Virus record (IMG/VR): IMGVR_UViG_3300024475_000160
Location: 1 to 37,476 of that record
Source: a virus
Reading direction: 5' to 3' (one strand)
Length of the DNA stretch: 37,476 bases
Part shown: one piece after another, positions 8,064 through 15,937 of the stretch
Numbering within the stretch: the first letter of the stretch is position 1
Layout: each line of letters opens with the position of its first letter
The notes under the pieces: generated by a model
Seen by the model: the letters and a program-made list of their open reading frames with translations, nothing else
Told to the model about the DNA's origin: nothing
Databases searched by the model: none
Made by a program: the position numbers and the translations under genes

Positions 8064-8815
8064 AGATTGCCGTAATACCCGATACACAAGTAAAGGACGG
8101 CGTAGGTACAGAGCATCTGCGGTGGGCTGGTGAGTACCTAGCCGAGAAGAAGCCTGATGTTATAATCCACATAGGAGACCATTGGGACATGCCTAGCCTC
8201 TCTTCTTACGACAGAGGTACAAAGTCATTTGAAGGTAGGCGATACACTAAGGACATCGAAGCAGGCAATCTAGCTATGGATGTATTCCTTAAACCAATCA
8301 AAGAGGAACAGAGTAGGATAAAAAGAAACAAACACAAACAATGGAAACCACGTATGGTATTCACTATGGGTAACCACGAGAATAGAATCAACAGAGCTAT
8401 AGAGTCAGATGCTATCTTGGAAGGAGTAATTGGTACTACTGATTTTAACTTAGAAGACTGGGAAGTACATGACTTCTTAGAGCCAGTATTCATTGAGGGT
8501 GTAGGGTTTTGTCATTACTTTACTTCAGGTGTGATGGGTAGGCCAGTCAGTTCAGCTAGAGCTATGGTTACTAAAAAGATGCAGTCAACTGTAATGGGGC
8601 ACGTACAGGATAAAGACATTGCATACGCTCGTAGAGCAGACGGTAAGTCAGTAACTGGTATCTTCGCTGGTATCTTCTACCAACATGACGAAGCATATCT
8701 AGGAAGCCAAGGCAACGCATCATGGCGAGGTATCTGGATGCTCAATGAAGTAAACGATGGGGCTTTCGATGAGATGCCTATTAGTATGAACTACTTAGAA
8801 CGTAAGTACAGATAA
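8060..8815 (+). CDS. Calcineurin-like metallophosphoesterase
   Basis: Predicted dinuclear-metal phosphatase. The metallophosphatase signature appears in order: IPDTQ near the N-terminus, IHIGDHWDMP, TMGNHENRI, and late VMGHVQDKD. Members of this family are common in podovirus replication modules, but their substrates (nucleotides, DNA ends or proteins) are not settled. Start and stop overlap the neighbouring genes by 4 and 1 bases, so the gene belongs to the same tightly coupled string as endonuclease I and DUF3310. Confidence 0.88.
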   Translation: MKIAVIPDTQVKDGVGTEHLRWAGEYLAEKKPDVIIHIGDHWDMPSLSSYDRGTKSFEGRRYTKDIEAGNLAMDVFLKPIKEEQSRIKRNKHKQWKPRMVFTMGNHENRINRAIESDAILEGVIGTTDFNLEDWEVHDFLEPVFIEGVGFCHYFTSGVMGRPVSSARAMVTKKMQSTVMGHVQDKDIAYARRADGKSVTGIFAGIFYQHDEAYLGSQGNASWRGIWMLNEVNDGAFDEMPISMNYLERKYR

Positions 8816-9330
8816 TGAGCAGGACTTACCATAAACTTAGAGCAGGTAACAGAAGAGGTTCAAGAGCGTTCGATAGGTCTTGTAGAAATCATGGACGATG
8901 CCCTCACTGTGCCAACAACAGACAACACAAGAACAAGAGGAGAGAACCTATGACTAATCAAGTAGACTTCGATGATGTGGATGTACCACGTAAGAGCATT
9001 AATGATGCAACTCCTGAAGAGTGGGATGAGGTACGAATGGATATGATAGGACAGAATGGTAATGATGGAGAACACTACCCTGATACAATGAGTGAAGCAG
9101 TACAGAAACTATGTGACCAGTACAAAGACAATATGTTACTAGCTAAACAGGTAGGTGGAGACCACTACAAGAAGTACAAGATACAGCCGTGGGATATTAT
9201 AGATGAGTATGGCTTGAACTACTATGAAGGTAATGCTCTTAAGTACCTACTGAGGACTAAGAACAATAGAGTAGAGGATTTACAGAAAGCAATACACTAC
9301 ATAGAGAAACTGATTGAGGTGGAGCATTGA
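8815..9330 (+). CDS. DUF3310 protein with an N-terminal Cys/His-rich segment (171 aa)
   Basis: Residues about 111-171 match the DUF3310 family (QVGGDHYKKYKIQPWDIIDE, then NYYEGNALKYLLR and KAIHYIEKLI), common in phages near nucleotide genes; function unknown. The first 45 residues are basic with CRNHGRCPHC, possibly zinc-binding. A second start, ATG at 8950, has AGGAGAG about 7 bases upstream and would give a 126-aa product holding only the linker and DUF3310. In other phages these parts can be separate genes, so this may be a fusion or one frame with two products. The first start overlaps the phosphatase stop (TAATG). Confidence 0.82.
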   Translation: MSRTYHKLRAGNRRGSRAFDRSCRNHGRCPHCANNRQHKNKRREPMTNQVDFDDVDVPRKSINDATPEEWDEVRMDMIGQNGNDGEHYPDTMSEAVQKLCDQYKDNMLLAKQVGGDHYKKYKIQPWDIIDEYGLNYYEGNALKYLLRTKNNRVEDLQKAIHYIEKLIEVEH

Positions 9331-9332
9331 GT

Positions 9333-9659
9333 ATGATTAACACAGAAGAACTAAACTACCAAGTACCAGAGACTATAGAACTGATTACCTATTGGCATTA
9401 CGATAGAAACCTAATCAAAGGTACTAATGACCTAGCACAGTTAAAGAAACTACGTGAGGAAGTGAACGAGTTATTCTACTCAATAGGTAAGAAGCAAAAC
9501 CCTATTGATGATATTGGTGACATCATTGTAGTGCTAATCAACATAGCAGAACGTAATGAACTAAGCATCTGGCAATGCTTGAGCCATGCTTACAATGATA
9601 TTAAGGATAGGACTGGTCGTATTGATGATGTAACTGGTATGTATGTGAAGGATAAATAA
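9333..9659 (+). CDS. MazG-like nucleotide pyrophosphohydrolase (108 aa)
   Basis: Predicted all-helical NTP pyrophosphatase. The MazG-type metal motif is present: EEVNEL (EXXXE) followed by DDIGDIIVVLINIA (an EXXD-like second helix). Such proteins may adjust nucleotide pools or clear (p)ppGpp-like signals in phage infection. I chose the ATG at 9333 rather than the TTG at 9327, because GGTGGAG lies 8 bases upstream of it. It belongs with DUF3310 and the ribonucleotide reductase genes as nucleotide metabolism. Confidence 0.78.
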   Translation: MINTEELNYQVPETIELITYWHYDRNLIKGTNDLAQLKKLREEVNELFYSIGKKQNPIDDIGDIIVVLINIAERNELSIWQCLSHAYNDIKDRTGRIDDVTGMYVKDK

Positions 9660-9660
9660 T

Positions 9661-9812
9661 ATGACTAGGTTTAAGCTCACAAGAGCTTGTCGTAACTGCT
9701 TAGGTGAATATTGAATTGAAGCGGCTAACCAGATAAAGCGTTAGGGCAGTTAGGTGATACCGCAGAGTCCATACAGAAAGTACTAAACTATTTGAACAGG
9801 AAAGAGGATTAG
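9661..9812 (+). pseudogene. Probable broken small gene between the MazG-like gene and nrdB
   Basis: The gap encodes a peptide in pieces. From ATG 9661 one frame gives MTRFKLTRACRNCLGEY, a TGA stop, then IEAANQIKR and a TAG. Another frame then continues ALGQLGDTAESIQKVLNYLN and RKED to a TAG at 9810-9812. Read together the pieces look like one helical protein of about 50 aa damaged by a nonsense change (TGG to TGA?) and one frameshift. Sequencing error would explain the same pattern. A short perfect inverted repeat (AAGCTC/GAGCTT) lies near its start. Confidence 0.4.
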
Positions 9813-9815
9813 AGA

Positions 9816-10784
9816 ATGACTATACCAATATTAGAGGCAGGGAACGTATACACCACCAAGTACAAAGAGGTACTAGAGCTAGTAGATATGCAGGAGGATG
9901 TACTATGGACAGCCAAAGAGATTGAAATGGAGAAGGATTTGCACGACCTTCATAACTCATTGACACCACAGGAACTTCATGGTGTTACAACAGTGCTTAA
10001 ACTATTCACTATCTACGAGCTTCATGTAGGCAATGAGTATTGGTTGGATTATGTACGGAACAAGTTTCAACGTCCAGAGATACAACGTATGGCAAGTTTG
10101 TTCGGCATGGTCGAGTTAAATATACATAGCCCGTTCTATAGACGTATCAATGAGATTATGAGTTTAGATACTGACGAGTTTTATTCAAGCTATGCAGATG
10201 ATGATGAACTACGTAACCGTATGGAGTGGATAGAGAGACAGTTTGAGACTCAGGATCACTTACTAGGATTAGCCATAGGTTCTATCACTGAGGGTGCTAT
10301 ACTGTACAGTAACTTTGCTTTCCTTAAGCATTTCCAAGCAGAGGGTAAGAACAAACTAACTAACATGACAGCGGGTATTAACTTCTCAGTACGTGATGAG
10401 AACATTCATTCACTGGCTGGTGCATGGTTGTACAGAACTCTTAAGAGTGAGCTGGAGTTAGAGGAACACGAACTAGACCACATAGAACAGCAGATTTACA
10501 AGACTTGCGACCAGATACTAGAGCATGAAGGGCGTATCATTGATATGATATTTGAGAAGGGAGGCATCAAAGGAATCACTGAGCATCAGATGAAGCAATT
10601 CATTAAGTCTCGATTGAACCTATGCCTTGAGCAGTTAGGCATGGAAGGACAGTATGAAGTAGAGTACGACCCTATCAGTAAGTGGTTCTATAAGAACATT
10701 AACTCAGGTCAGCTACATGACTTCTTTAATAAACAAGGTAATAACTACACACGTAATTGGGTTGAAGGAGCATTTGTATGGTAG
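9816..10784 (+). CDS. nrdB: Class I ribonucleotide reductase, small (radical-generating) subunit
   Basis: Forms the radical that lets NrdA (next gene) convert ribonucleotides to deoxyribonucleotides. By alignment to E. coli R2 from memory: Glu159 (ITEGAILYSNF) matches Glu204; RDENIH gives Glu195 and His198 for Glu238/His241; His104 and Tyr108 (IHSPFY) match His118 and the radical Tyr122. Two points differ: the first ligand, Asp in E. coli, is Glu37 (WTAKEIEMEKD), and the second Glu (Glu100) is four rather than three residues before the His. The 322 aa protein resembles the compact RNRs of marine podoviruses. AGAGG lies upstream of the ATG. Confidence 0.92.
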   Translation: MTIPILEAGNVYTTKYKEVLELVDMQEDVLWTAKEIEMEKDLHDLHNSLTPQELHGVTTVLKLFTIYELHVGNEYWLDYVRNKFQRPEIQRMASLFGMVELNIHSPFYRRINEIMSLDTDEFYSSYADDDELRNRMEWIERQFETQDHLLGLAIGSITEGAILYSNFAFLKHFQAEGKNKLTNMTAGINFSVRDENIHSLAGAWLYRTLKSELELEEHELDHIEQQIYKTCDQILEHEGRIIDMIFEKGGIKGITEHQMKQFIKSRLNLCLEQLGMEGQYEVEYDPISKWFYKNINSGQLHDFFNKQGNNYTRNWVEGAFVW

Positions 10785-10849
10785 ACCGTACAGCACTCGC
10801 TGATTACAGAGTAATATATGGAACAGAAAACAGAGGAAACTACACATGA
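10778..10849 (+). CDS. Micro-ORF bridging nrdB and nrdA (23 aa)
   Basis: ATG at 10778 lies in the last codons of nrdB, 7 bases after a near-perfect ribosome binding site (GAAGGAG). Its TGA overlaps the nrdA ATG (ATGA). The product starts MVDRTALADYRVIYG. It may be a real micropeptide, or mainly a translational relay that loads ribosomes onto nrdA, whose own upstream AGAGG is weaker. It is too short to judge by homology. Confidence 0.5.
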   Translation: MVDRTALADYRVIYGTENRGNYT

Positions 10850-12546
10850 GTAAATCTATCTATGAAGAACTAGGCGACGAACGAAAAGAACTACAGAAGA
10901 TAGGTAAACTACCTCCTTGGTTCACAACAGCAGGCTGGCAGATGTTAAAGGAGAAGTACGTTACTGACCAAGACCCTGATTTGTACAGCATATACAAGCG
11001 TATTAGCGACGCTGCTAGTAATCATATGGGCGCAGAGAAGGAATACTACAACAAAGCCTTCTTTAATATTATGTGGAACGGCTGGCTGGCTCTCTCTACT
11101 CCTGTACTTGCTAATATGGGTACTAATAGAGGCTGTGCTGTATCTTGTTCTGGTAACTATGTAGAGGATAGTGTATATGAGTTCTATGACTCACAAAAAG
11201 AAATTGCAGTACTTACAAAGAATGGCTTCGGAACTAGCAGTTACCTTGGCTCTATTAGAGGACGAGGAAGACCTATTTCTAGTGGAGGAAAAGCTAGTGG
11301 AGTGTTACCAGTCCTCAAAGACTTTATCCAACTATCTAGGGACGTATCACAGGGTAATACACGAAGAGGTGCTTGGGCAGGTTACTTAGAGATTGACCAC
11401 GATGACTTCTGGGAAGTAGCTACACACATTCAGAACAATCCAGATGATTGTAACGTAGGTTGGAATATAAGCGACGCCTTTATTGAACGCTTAGAAGCTG
11501 GCGATAAGGATGCAGTAGAGCGTTATCAACGTGCTTTATACGTTAAGATGCGTACAGGTAAAGGGTACTTTGTATTCATAGATAAGATTAATAAGGCTAA
11601 CCCACAAGCGTATACTAATCATGGACTTAGCGTAAAGGCTAGTAATTTATGCACTGAGATAACATTACATAGTGACGAGTTTCATACGTTTACTTGTGTA
11701 CTATCCTCACTTAACTTAGCGAAGTACGATGAGTGGAGAGACACAGATACAGTCAGGGTTGCAACTATATTCCTTGACTGCGTAGCTGAAGAGTTTATAC
11801 AACAAGGTAAAGGCATTAAAGGACTTGAGAAGGCAGTACGTTTCACAGAGAGTGGGCGGGCACTTGGACTAGGCACACTTGGTTTCCATACGTACTTACA
11901 GCAAAATCTTGTAGCACTTGATAGCTTTGAAGCACATCAGGTAAACAAAGAAATATTCAAAGGGATTAAGCAGGAAGCCACAGAAGCTAGTAAGTGGCTG
12001 GCTAGGACTAAAGGAGAACCTAAGTGGTGTCGTGGTACTTCTATGAGGAATACTCATCTACTTGCTATTGCCCCTAACAGTAGTTCTGCTTTGGTGTGTG
12101 GTTCTGTATCTCAGGGCATTGAGCCTGTCTATAAGAATGTGTTTGTACAGGGTAGCCCTGCTGGGGAGATTAATAGGGTCAACCCTACGCTGTTGGAGAG
12201 AATGAAGGAACGTGACATTTATAGTGAGGAGCTAATCAATAGGATTATCAAGAACAATGGTAGCATCTTAGAGTTAGAAGAGTTTACTAAGGAAGAACAA
12301 GCAGTATTTAAGACAGCCTTTGAGTGGAATCAAGATGCACTGATTAGACTAGCTAGTACAAGACAGAAGTATATATGCCAAGCTCAGTCGTTGAATCTAT
12401 TCTATCCTGCTGAGACCGATGAAGCAGAGATTAGTAGAGTACATAAGCTAGCGTTCTTAGATAAGAATATCAAGTCCTTGTACTATCTACGTAGTGAAGC
12501 AGGGGTACGGGGTAGTGATGGCGAGTGTGTAGCGTGTGAGGGGTAG
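10846..12546 (+). CDS. nrdA: Class I ribonucleotide reductase, large (catalytic) subunit
   Basis: Reduces ribonucleotides using the NrdB radical. Visible features: LSTPVLANMGTNRG, Cys101 (VSCSGN) and Cys284 (FTCVLSSLNL) as the redox pair, NLCTEI (Asn267, Cys269, Glu271) as the active-site loop, and a C-terminal CVAC pair (Cys561, Cys564) that should shuttle electrons. It is short (566 aa against about 760 in E. coli) and lacks the N-terminal ATP cone, so inhibition by dATP at that site is not expected. This form recalls the podoviral RNRs of P-SSP7-like cyanophages, once mistaken for class II. The adjacent nrdB fits class I. No thioredoxin or glutaredoxin gene was seen, so host reductants are needed. 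Confidence 0.93.
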   Translation: MSKSIYEELGDERKELQKIGKLPPWFTTAGWQMLKEKYVTDQDPDLYSIYKRISDAASNHMGAEKEYYNKAFFNIMWNGWLALSTPVLANMGTNRGCAVSCSGNYVEDSVYEFYDSQKEIAVLTKNGFGTSSYLGSIRGRGRPISSGGKASGVLPVLKDFIQLSRDVSQGNTRRGAWAGYLEIDHDDFWEVATHIQNNPDDCNVGWNISDAFIERLEAGDKDAVERYQRALYVKMRTGKGYFVFIDKINKANPQAYTNHGLSVKASNLCTEITLHSDEFHTFTCVLSSLNLAKYDEWRDTDTVRVATIFLDCVAEEFIQQGKGIKGLEKAVRFTESGRALGLGTLGFHTYLQQNLVALDSFEAHQVNKEIFKGIKQEATEASKWLARTKGEPKWCRGTSMRNTHLLAIAPNSSSALVCGSVSQGIEPVYKNVFVQGSPAGEINRVNPTLLERMKERDIYSEELINRIIKNNGSILELEEFTKEEQAVFKTAFEWNQDALIRLASTRQKYICQAQSLNLFYPAETDEAEISRVHKLAFLDKNIKSLYYLRSEAGVRGSDGECVACEG

Positions 12547-12549
12547 AAT

Positions 12550-12774
12550 ATGAGTGATAATATGTATGCGGAATTTGATATAATCATCTACGATGTTGAA
12601 GATAAGGATGAGTTTAGGGATGCTTTAGAGGCGGCAATTAAGGAGGCTGTTATATCCCTGCGGCACAAGGACATAGAGTATGATAGTCTCCAGTACTTTA
12701 CTAAAATAAAGATGTATGATGAAGATGATTTTGGTATAGAAATGGGGAGGAACTCTTATGAAACTAATAGATAA
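12550..12774 (+). CDS. Hypothetical acidic protein (74 aa)
   Basis: Starts 3 bases after the nrdA stop. The sequence alternates beta-like and helical parts (YAEFDIIIYDVEDKDEFRDA, later YFTKIKMYDEDDFGIEMG) and is acidic. No known domain. Its end overlaps the start of the next gene by 17 bases, so the two are probably coupled. Confidence 0.65.
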   Translation: MSDNMYAEFDIIIYDVEDKDEFRDALEAAIKEAVISLRHKDIEYDSLQYFTKIKMYDEDDFGIEMGRNSYETNR

Positions 12775-13129
12775 GCTAGGAGTATTTATGGGTATAGTAG
12801 CAGTGGTGAGTATGATAGGGTTACTATATGTATCAACAACAGAGGCTGAGATGCCTGTAACAGAGGAGCAAACGAACAACTGTGATGTGTTATCGCAGTA
12901 CGCTGAGGGGATACAGCAATGGAGAAGGGGAAATCAAACAGATAAACTAGATGATTACGTAAACTATCTAGCCACTACTGAGTTAGTGGATGAGTTACTT
13001 AAACACGCTATGGCTATTAAGGTGTTTGAGATACCAAGAGCAGTGCCTCCAATGGCTGTACGTATGAACTTCAATGACTACTGTGTTAGTAGCTATGAAG
13101 CAATCAATAAGGATAAGACTGAACTGTAG
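12758..13129 (+). CDS. Membrane-anchored or secreted small protein (123 aa)
   Basis: Last gene of the rightward unit. The N-terminus has Lys residues, then one hydrophobic segment at about residues 8-25 (GVFMGIVAVVSMIGLLYVS), typical of a signal anchor. The rest is soluble and helical with two Cys (Cys42 and Cys109). It overlaps the preceding gene by 17 bases and stops just before the terminator. Its role is unknown; superinfection exclusion or another envelope function would fit, but nothing shows it. Confidence 0.68.
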   Translation: MKLIDKLGVFMGIVAVVSMIGLLYVSTTEAEMPVTEEQTNNCDVLSQYAEGIQQWRRGNQTDKLDDYVNYLATTELVDELLKHAMAIKVFEIPRAVPPMAVRMNFNDYCVSSYEAINKDKTEL

Positions 13130-13137
13130 GCTATATA

Positions 13138-13155
13138 GCCCCCTTAATCGGGGGC
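13138..13155. terminator. Bidirectional terminator between converging gene blocks
   Basis: GCCCCC (13138-13143), a six-base loop TTAATC, and GGGGGC (13150-13155). T-rich sequence follows on the right. It lies in the 43-bp gap between the last rightward gene (ends 13129) and the last leftward gene (ends 13173), where two long convergent transcripts must stop. Confidence 0.85.
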
Positions 13156-13172
13156 TTGTTAGTTTCTACTGA

Positions 13173-15935
13173 TTACATAACTGATTGTGAGTTATTCTGT
13201 AGCGTCTGCTGCGTTGGTGGTTTAGCATTGAGTCTAGCCCGTAATTGCGCCATACTCTCCTCTAGCGTTAAATCAGAGGTCTGTTTAGCCTTTCCTGTAC
13301 GGTCATCCATTAAACCAATACCTGCTTGTATTCCTGTGACGGACGTGACTGGTATTAAGTTAGAGTACCTTTCAGCAAACAATTTAAGGTTCTCAGGCGT
13401 ATTAGTTTTAAGTAGGTCCTCTAGTAAGTTCTTGTTAGTTATAGCCTGCACCAATATAGAGTTTGCACCGTCATTAGTCAGTCTATCAATAAGTCCTCTA
13501 GCCTCTCCTGATAAGATACTTGCTGACTGCATTGAGCCACCAGCACTAGCCTGCCCCATCTTACCACCTAGTTGCGCACCAGCTACCCTACCAAACATAC
13601 TAATAATCTTACTAGGGGAGTCGTTGATTACACCTCCTCTAGCAGGGGTAGCTTTCTTACGGTTCTCTACCTTAGTTAGTTCCTTAGCTAACTGGTCTAA
13701 GTTAGATAACTCTTCTTTACTGTATAGACGTTTAGCAGCTGGGCGCATATCCTCCAAAAGCTTAGTCATTTCTACACCTGATAAATCATGGACTGTGCCA
13801 CTGACTTCAGCGTGTTTGAGAAGGAACTGACCAAAGGCTGATTTTAAACCTGACAAAGCATCACCAGACTTATCCTGCCCGACAAGATCAATCATTTCCT
13901 GCATTGCTCTTGCCTGGCCTGCCCCTGTTCTACGACCAAGTAAAGACTTCATACCCTCATTTACGTCTTTATTCAAGAACAATGAAGCTACTGACTTCTG
14001 CTTAATTTGTGTAGATACTTCACTGCCTATGTTAGCACCAGCGATAGCATCTGTGGTAGATTGCGCACGTATAGCCTCATTGATATTCTGACGTAGCTCA
14101 GGGAAATTATCTAGTATTATCTCATTCTTCTCTAGGAACTTACGAGCTGCTGTAGTATTGAAAGCACCACTAGAAGACTTAGTTATAGCACCAAAGGACA
14201 CCTTTAACCCTTCCTCTAGTTGCTTTACAGCCTCTGGTGAAGCTTGTTTTAACTGCTCCATGCCTAAGCGTATCTGGTCTTTAGAACCTGAGACTAAGAA
14301 ATCAAATGTACCTTCTGGAGACACCCTGTCAGCACCTTGTCTGTCGTTTCCTAAGATTTTAGCTACCTTGCCCTTAGTAAACTTATCATTCAATTCCCTA
14401 GAGTACTTAACAGCATTGGCGTACTCAGGAGATATAGACTCTAAGGCGGATAGAGCTTCGCTATTAAGCTCGTTTAGTATGCGTATTTTGTTCCTATTAG
14501 GTACATCTAAGGCGCGCTCCTTAGCTACTTCCTCTCCTAGTTTGCTTCGTAAATCCTTCAAGTTAGCTAAGTCAGGATTCTTAGTCGTTACCCCTAATAC
14601 AGTTTCAGCAGGGTACGTAGTTACTTTTCCAGTTAACGCGTCACGTTTACTTGGTTTTGGCGGGGCACGTCTCCCGATAGCATCAAACACCCATTTAGGT
14701 ATATCCTCAGAGGAGATAGTCTTGGCTGTAGCAGACCGTTGTGTACTATCCGTCAAATCTATAAGTTTATTGACTAAGTTGGTAGGGTCTGCTTTGCCTC
14801 TATCAGGTAAGGAATTCCACATAACCTTCTCTACATTCCTAGCCTGTGTGTGTGCAGACTCTATGTTCTCTCTAAGCACACGCGCTACAGAATCAGGAGT
14901 AGCGGTAGTACCTAGATTCTCTATTGCACGTTGAGACTTAGAGGCGGAGTACGTAAATAGGTTATTAACGAAGTCTGTTACTGCTTCTGGGTTGCCTTCT
15001 TTCAATAAGATACCTCTCGCAGTTAACATACTCTGTTCAGTTAATTTAGCTAAAGAATCACTGAACTTTAGACCTGTGTCGTCTCCTTGTTTAGTAATAG
15101 CTTTTAACATAGTCATTAAACCTACGTCACCTGATTGAGTCAAAGGGTCCAGATTAAGAATAGACTCAGAGGCTAGCTCATCCAGTGCACTTTCAGGGTC
15201 AGAGGCTAAGGTGGTTGTTCTATCTTCTGCCCTACGCTTTGAGCCTGTAGGAGAAAGAGAGTTCATAAAATTAGAAGCACCTGCTTTCAACAACGCCGCA
15301 GCTTTAACACTAGGTAGTGATTTAACAACGGAAGAGTCAGCTAGGTGTTTAGATACTGACACAGCAAGGGAAGGAGACATTGAGCCAAATAACTCCCCTA
15401 ATACTTGTGCATTGTCGCTGTCAGGAAAGGCTTCTTCAGCTAAGTAACCACCTGAAGTACCAGCCAAAACCGCCGCACTTTCCGCTGTTGCAGTCTTAAT
15501 AGGATTGTTAAATGCCTGAAGCAAGCTAGTCTGAAAGCCTGTAAGGTGCTTTCCAGCCTGTGTAGCTAGTTTAGCACCTTGTCCGTATAAAGCCATTGCA
15601 GGCAACGCTGTCTCACCTGCCATACGAGACAAGCGCGCACCAAACTTATCAGGTCTGTATCCCTCCTCTGGTAACGCCATCCCCATAGAGCGCATGCCAT
15701 TACGTATAGATGTAGATGAACCGTAAGGGTCGAAGTCAGACTCTACAGCACCTACGAGCTTAGCTACAGCAACAGCTAGGTCAACAGGCATACCAAGCAC
15801 GTTAGAGATACCATAGTTTAGATTAGGTATAGCGGACTCATTGGTTTCCCGCTGAACCTCCTCATTCCTCTCTTTGGCATCAGCGGCTTTAAGTTCCTCT
15901 AGCTTCTGCAATAATTCTGGTGTTAGTTCAGCCAT
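13173..15935 (-). CDS. Internal virion / DNA ejection protein, T7 gp16 position (920 aa)
   Basis: Last and longest late gene. It is Ala-, Lys- and Glu-rich and almost wholly helical, with a Gly/Ala-rich hydrophobic stretch near residues 110-175 (LPAMALYGQGAKLATQAGKH, ESAAVLAGTSGGYLAEEAF) that could insert in a membrane. There is no visible lysozyme motif like the one in T7 gp16. By position, after the two other ejection proteins and at the operon end, it should be released into the host envelope to help DNA entry. It contains the GATC site at 13886. The start lies 2 bases after the previous stop. Confidence 0.72.
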   Translation of the reverse strand: MAELTPELLQKLEELKAADAKERNEEVQRETNESAIPNLNYGISNVLGMPVDLAVAVAKLVGAVESDFDPYGSSTSIRNGMRSMGMALPEEGYRPDKFGARLSRMAGETALPAMALYGQGAKLATQAGKHLTGFQTSLLQAFNNPIKTATAESAAVLAGTSGGYLAEEAFPDSDNAQVLGELFGSMSPSLAVSVSKHLADSSVVKSLPSVKAAALLKAGASNFMNSLSPTGSKRRAEDRTTTLASDPESALDELASESILNLDPLTQSGDVGLMTMLKAITKQGDDTGLKFSDSLAKLTEQSMLTARGILLKEGNPEAVTDFVNNLFTYSASKSQRAIENLGTTATPDSVARVLRENIESAHTQARNVEKVMWNSLPDRGKADPTNLVNKLIDLTDSTQRSATAKTISSEDIPKWVFDAIGRRAPPKPSKRDALTGKVTTYPAETVLGVTTKNPDLANLKDLRSKLGEEVAKERALDVPNRNKIRILNELNSEALSALESISPEYANAVKYSRELNDKFTKGKVAKILGNDRQGADRVSPEGTFDFLVSGSKDQIRLGMEQLKQASPEAVKQLEEGLKVSFGAITKSSSGAFNTTAARKFLEKNEIILDNFPELRQNINEAIRAQSTTDAIAGANIGSEVSTQIKQKSVASLFLNKDVNEGMKSLLGRRTGAGQARAMQEMIDLVGQDKSGDALSGLKSAFGQFLLKHAEVSGTVHDLSGVEMTKLLEDMRPAAKRLYSKEELSNLDQLAKELTKVENRKKATPARGGVINDSPSKIISMFGRVAGAQLGGKMGQASAGGSMQSASILSGEARGLIDRLTNDGANSILVQAITNKNLLEDLLKTNTPENLKLFAERYSNLIPVTSVTGIQAGIGLMDDRTGKAKQTSDLTLEESMAQLRARLNAKPPTQQTLQNNSQSVM

Positions 15936-15937
15936 TC

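Noticed and set aside
11171-11389. Second frame inside nrdA
   Set aside because: It overlaps conserved nrdA codons, lacks a convincing ribosome binding site and has no recognisable product.
13156-13830. Long rightward open frame (224 codons) over the end of the late region
   Set aside because: It is antisense to the 920-aa ejection protein, has no good ribosome binding site and reads as low-complexity Ser/Leu/Pro text, typical of a shadow frame.
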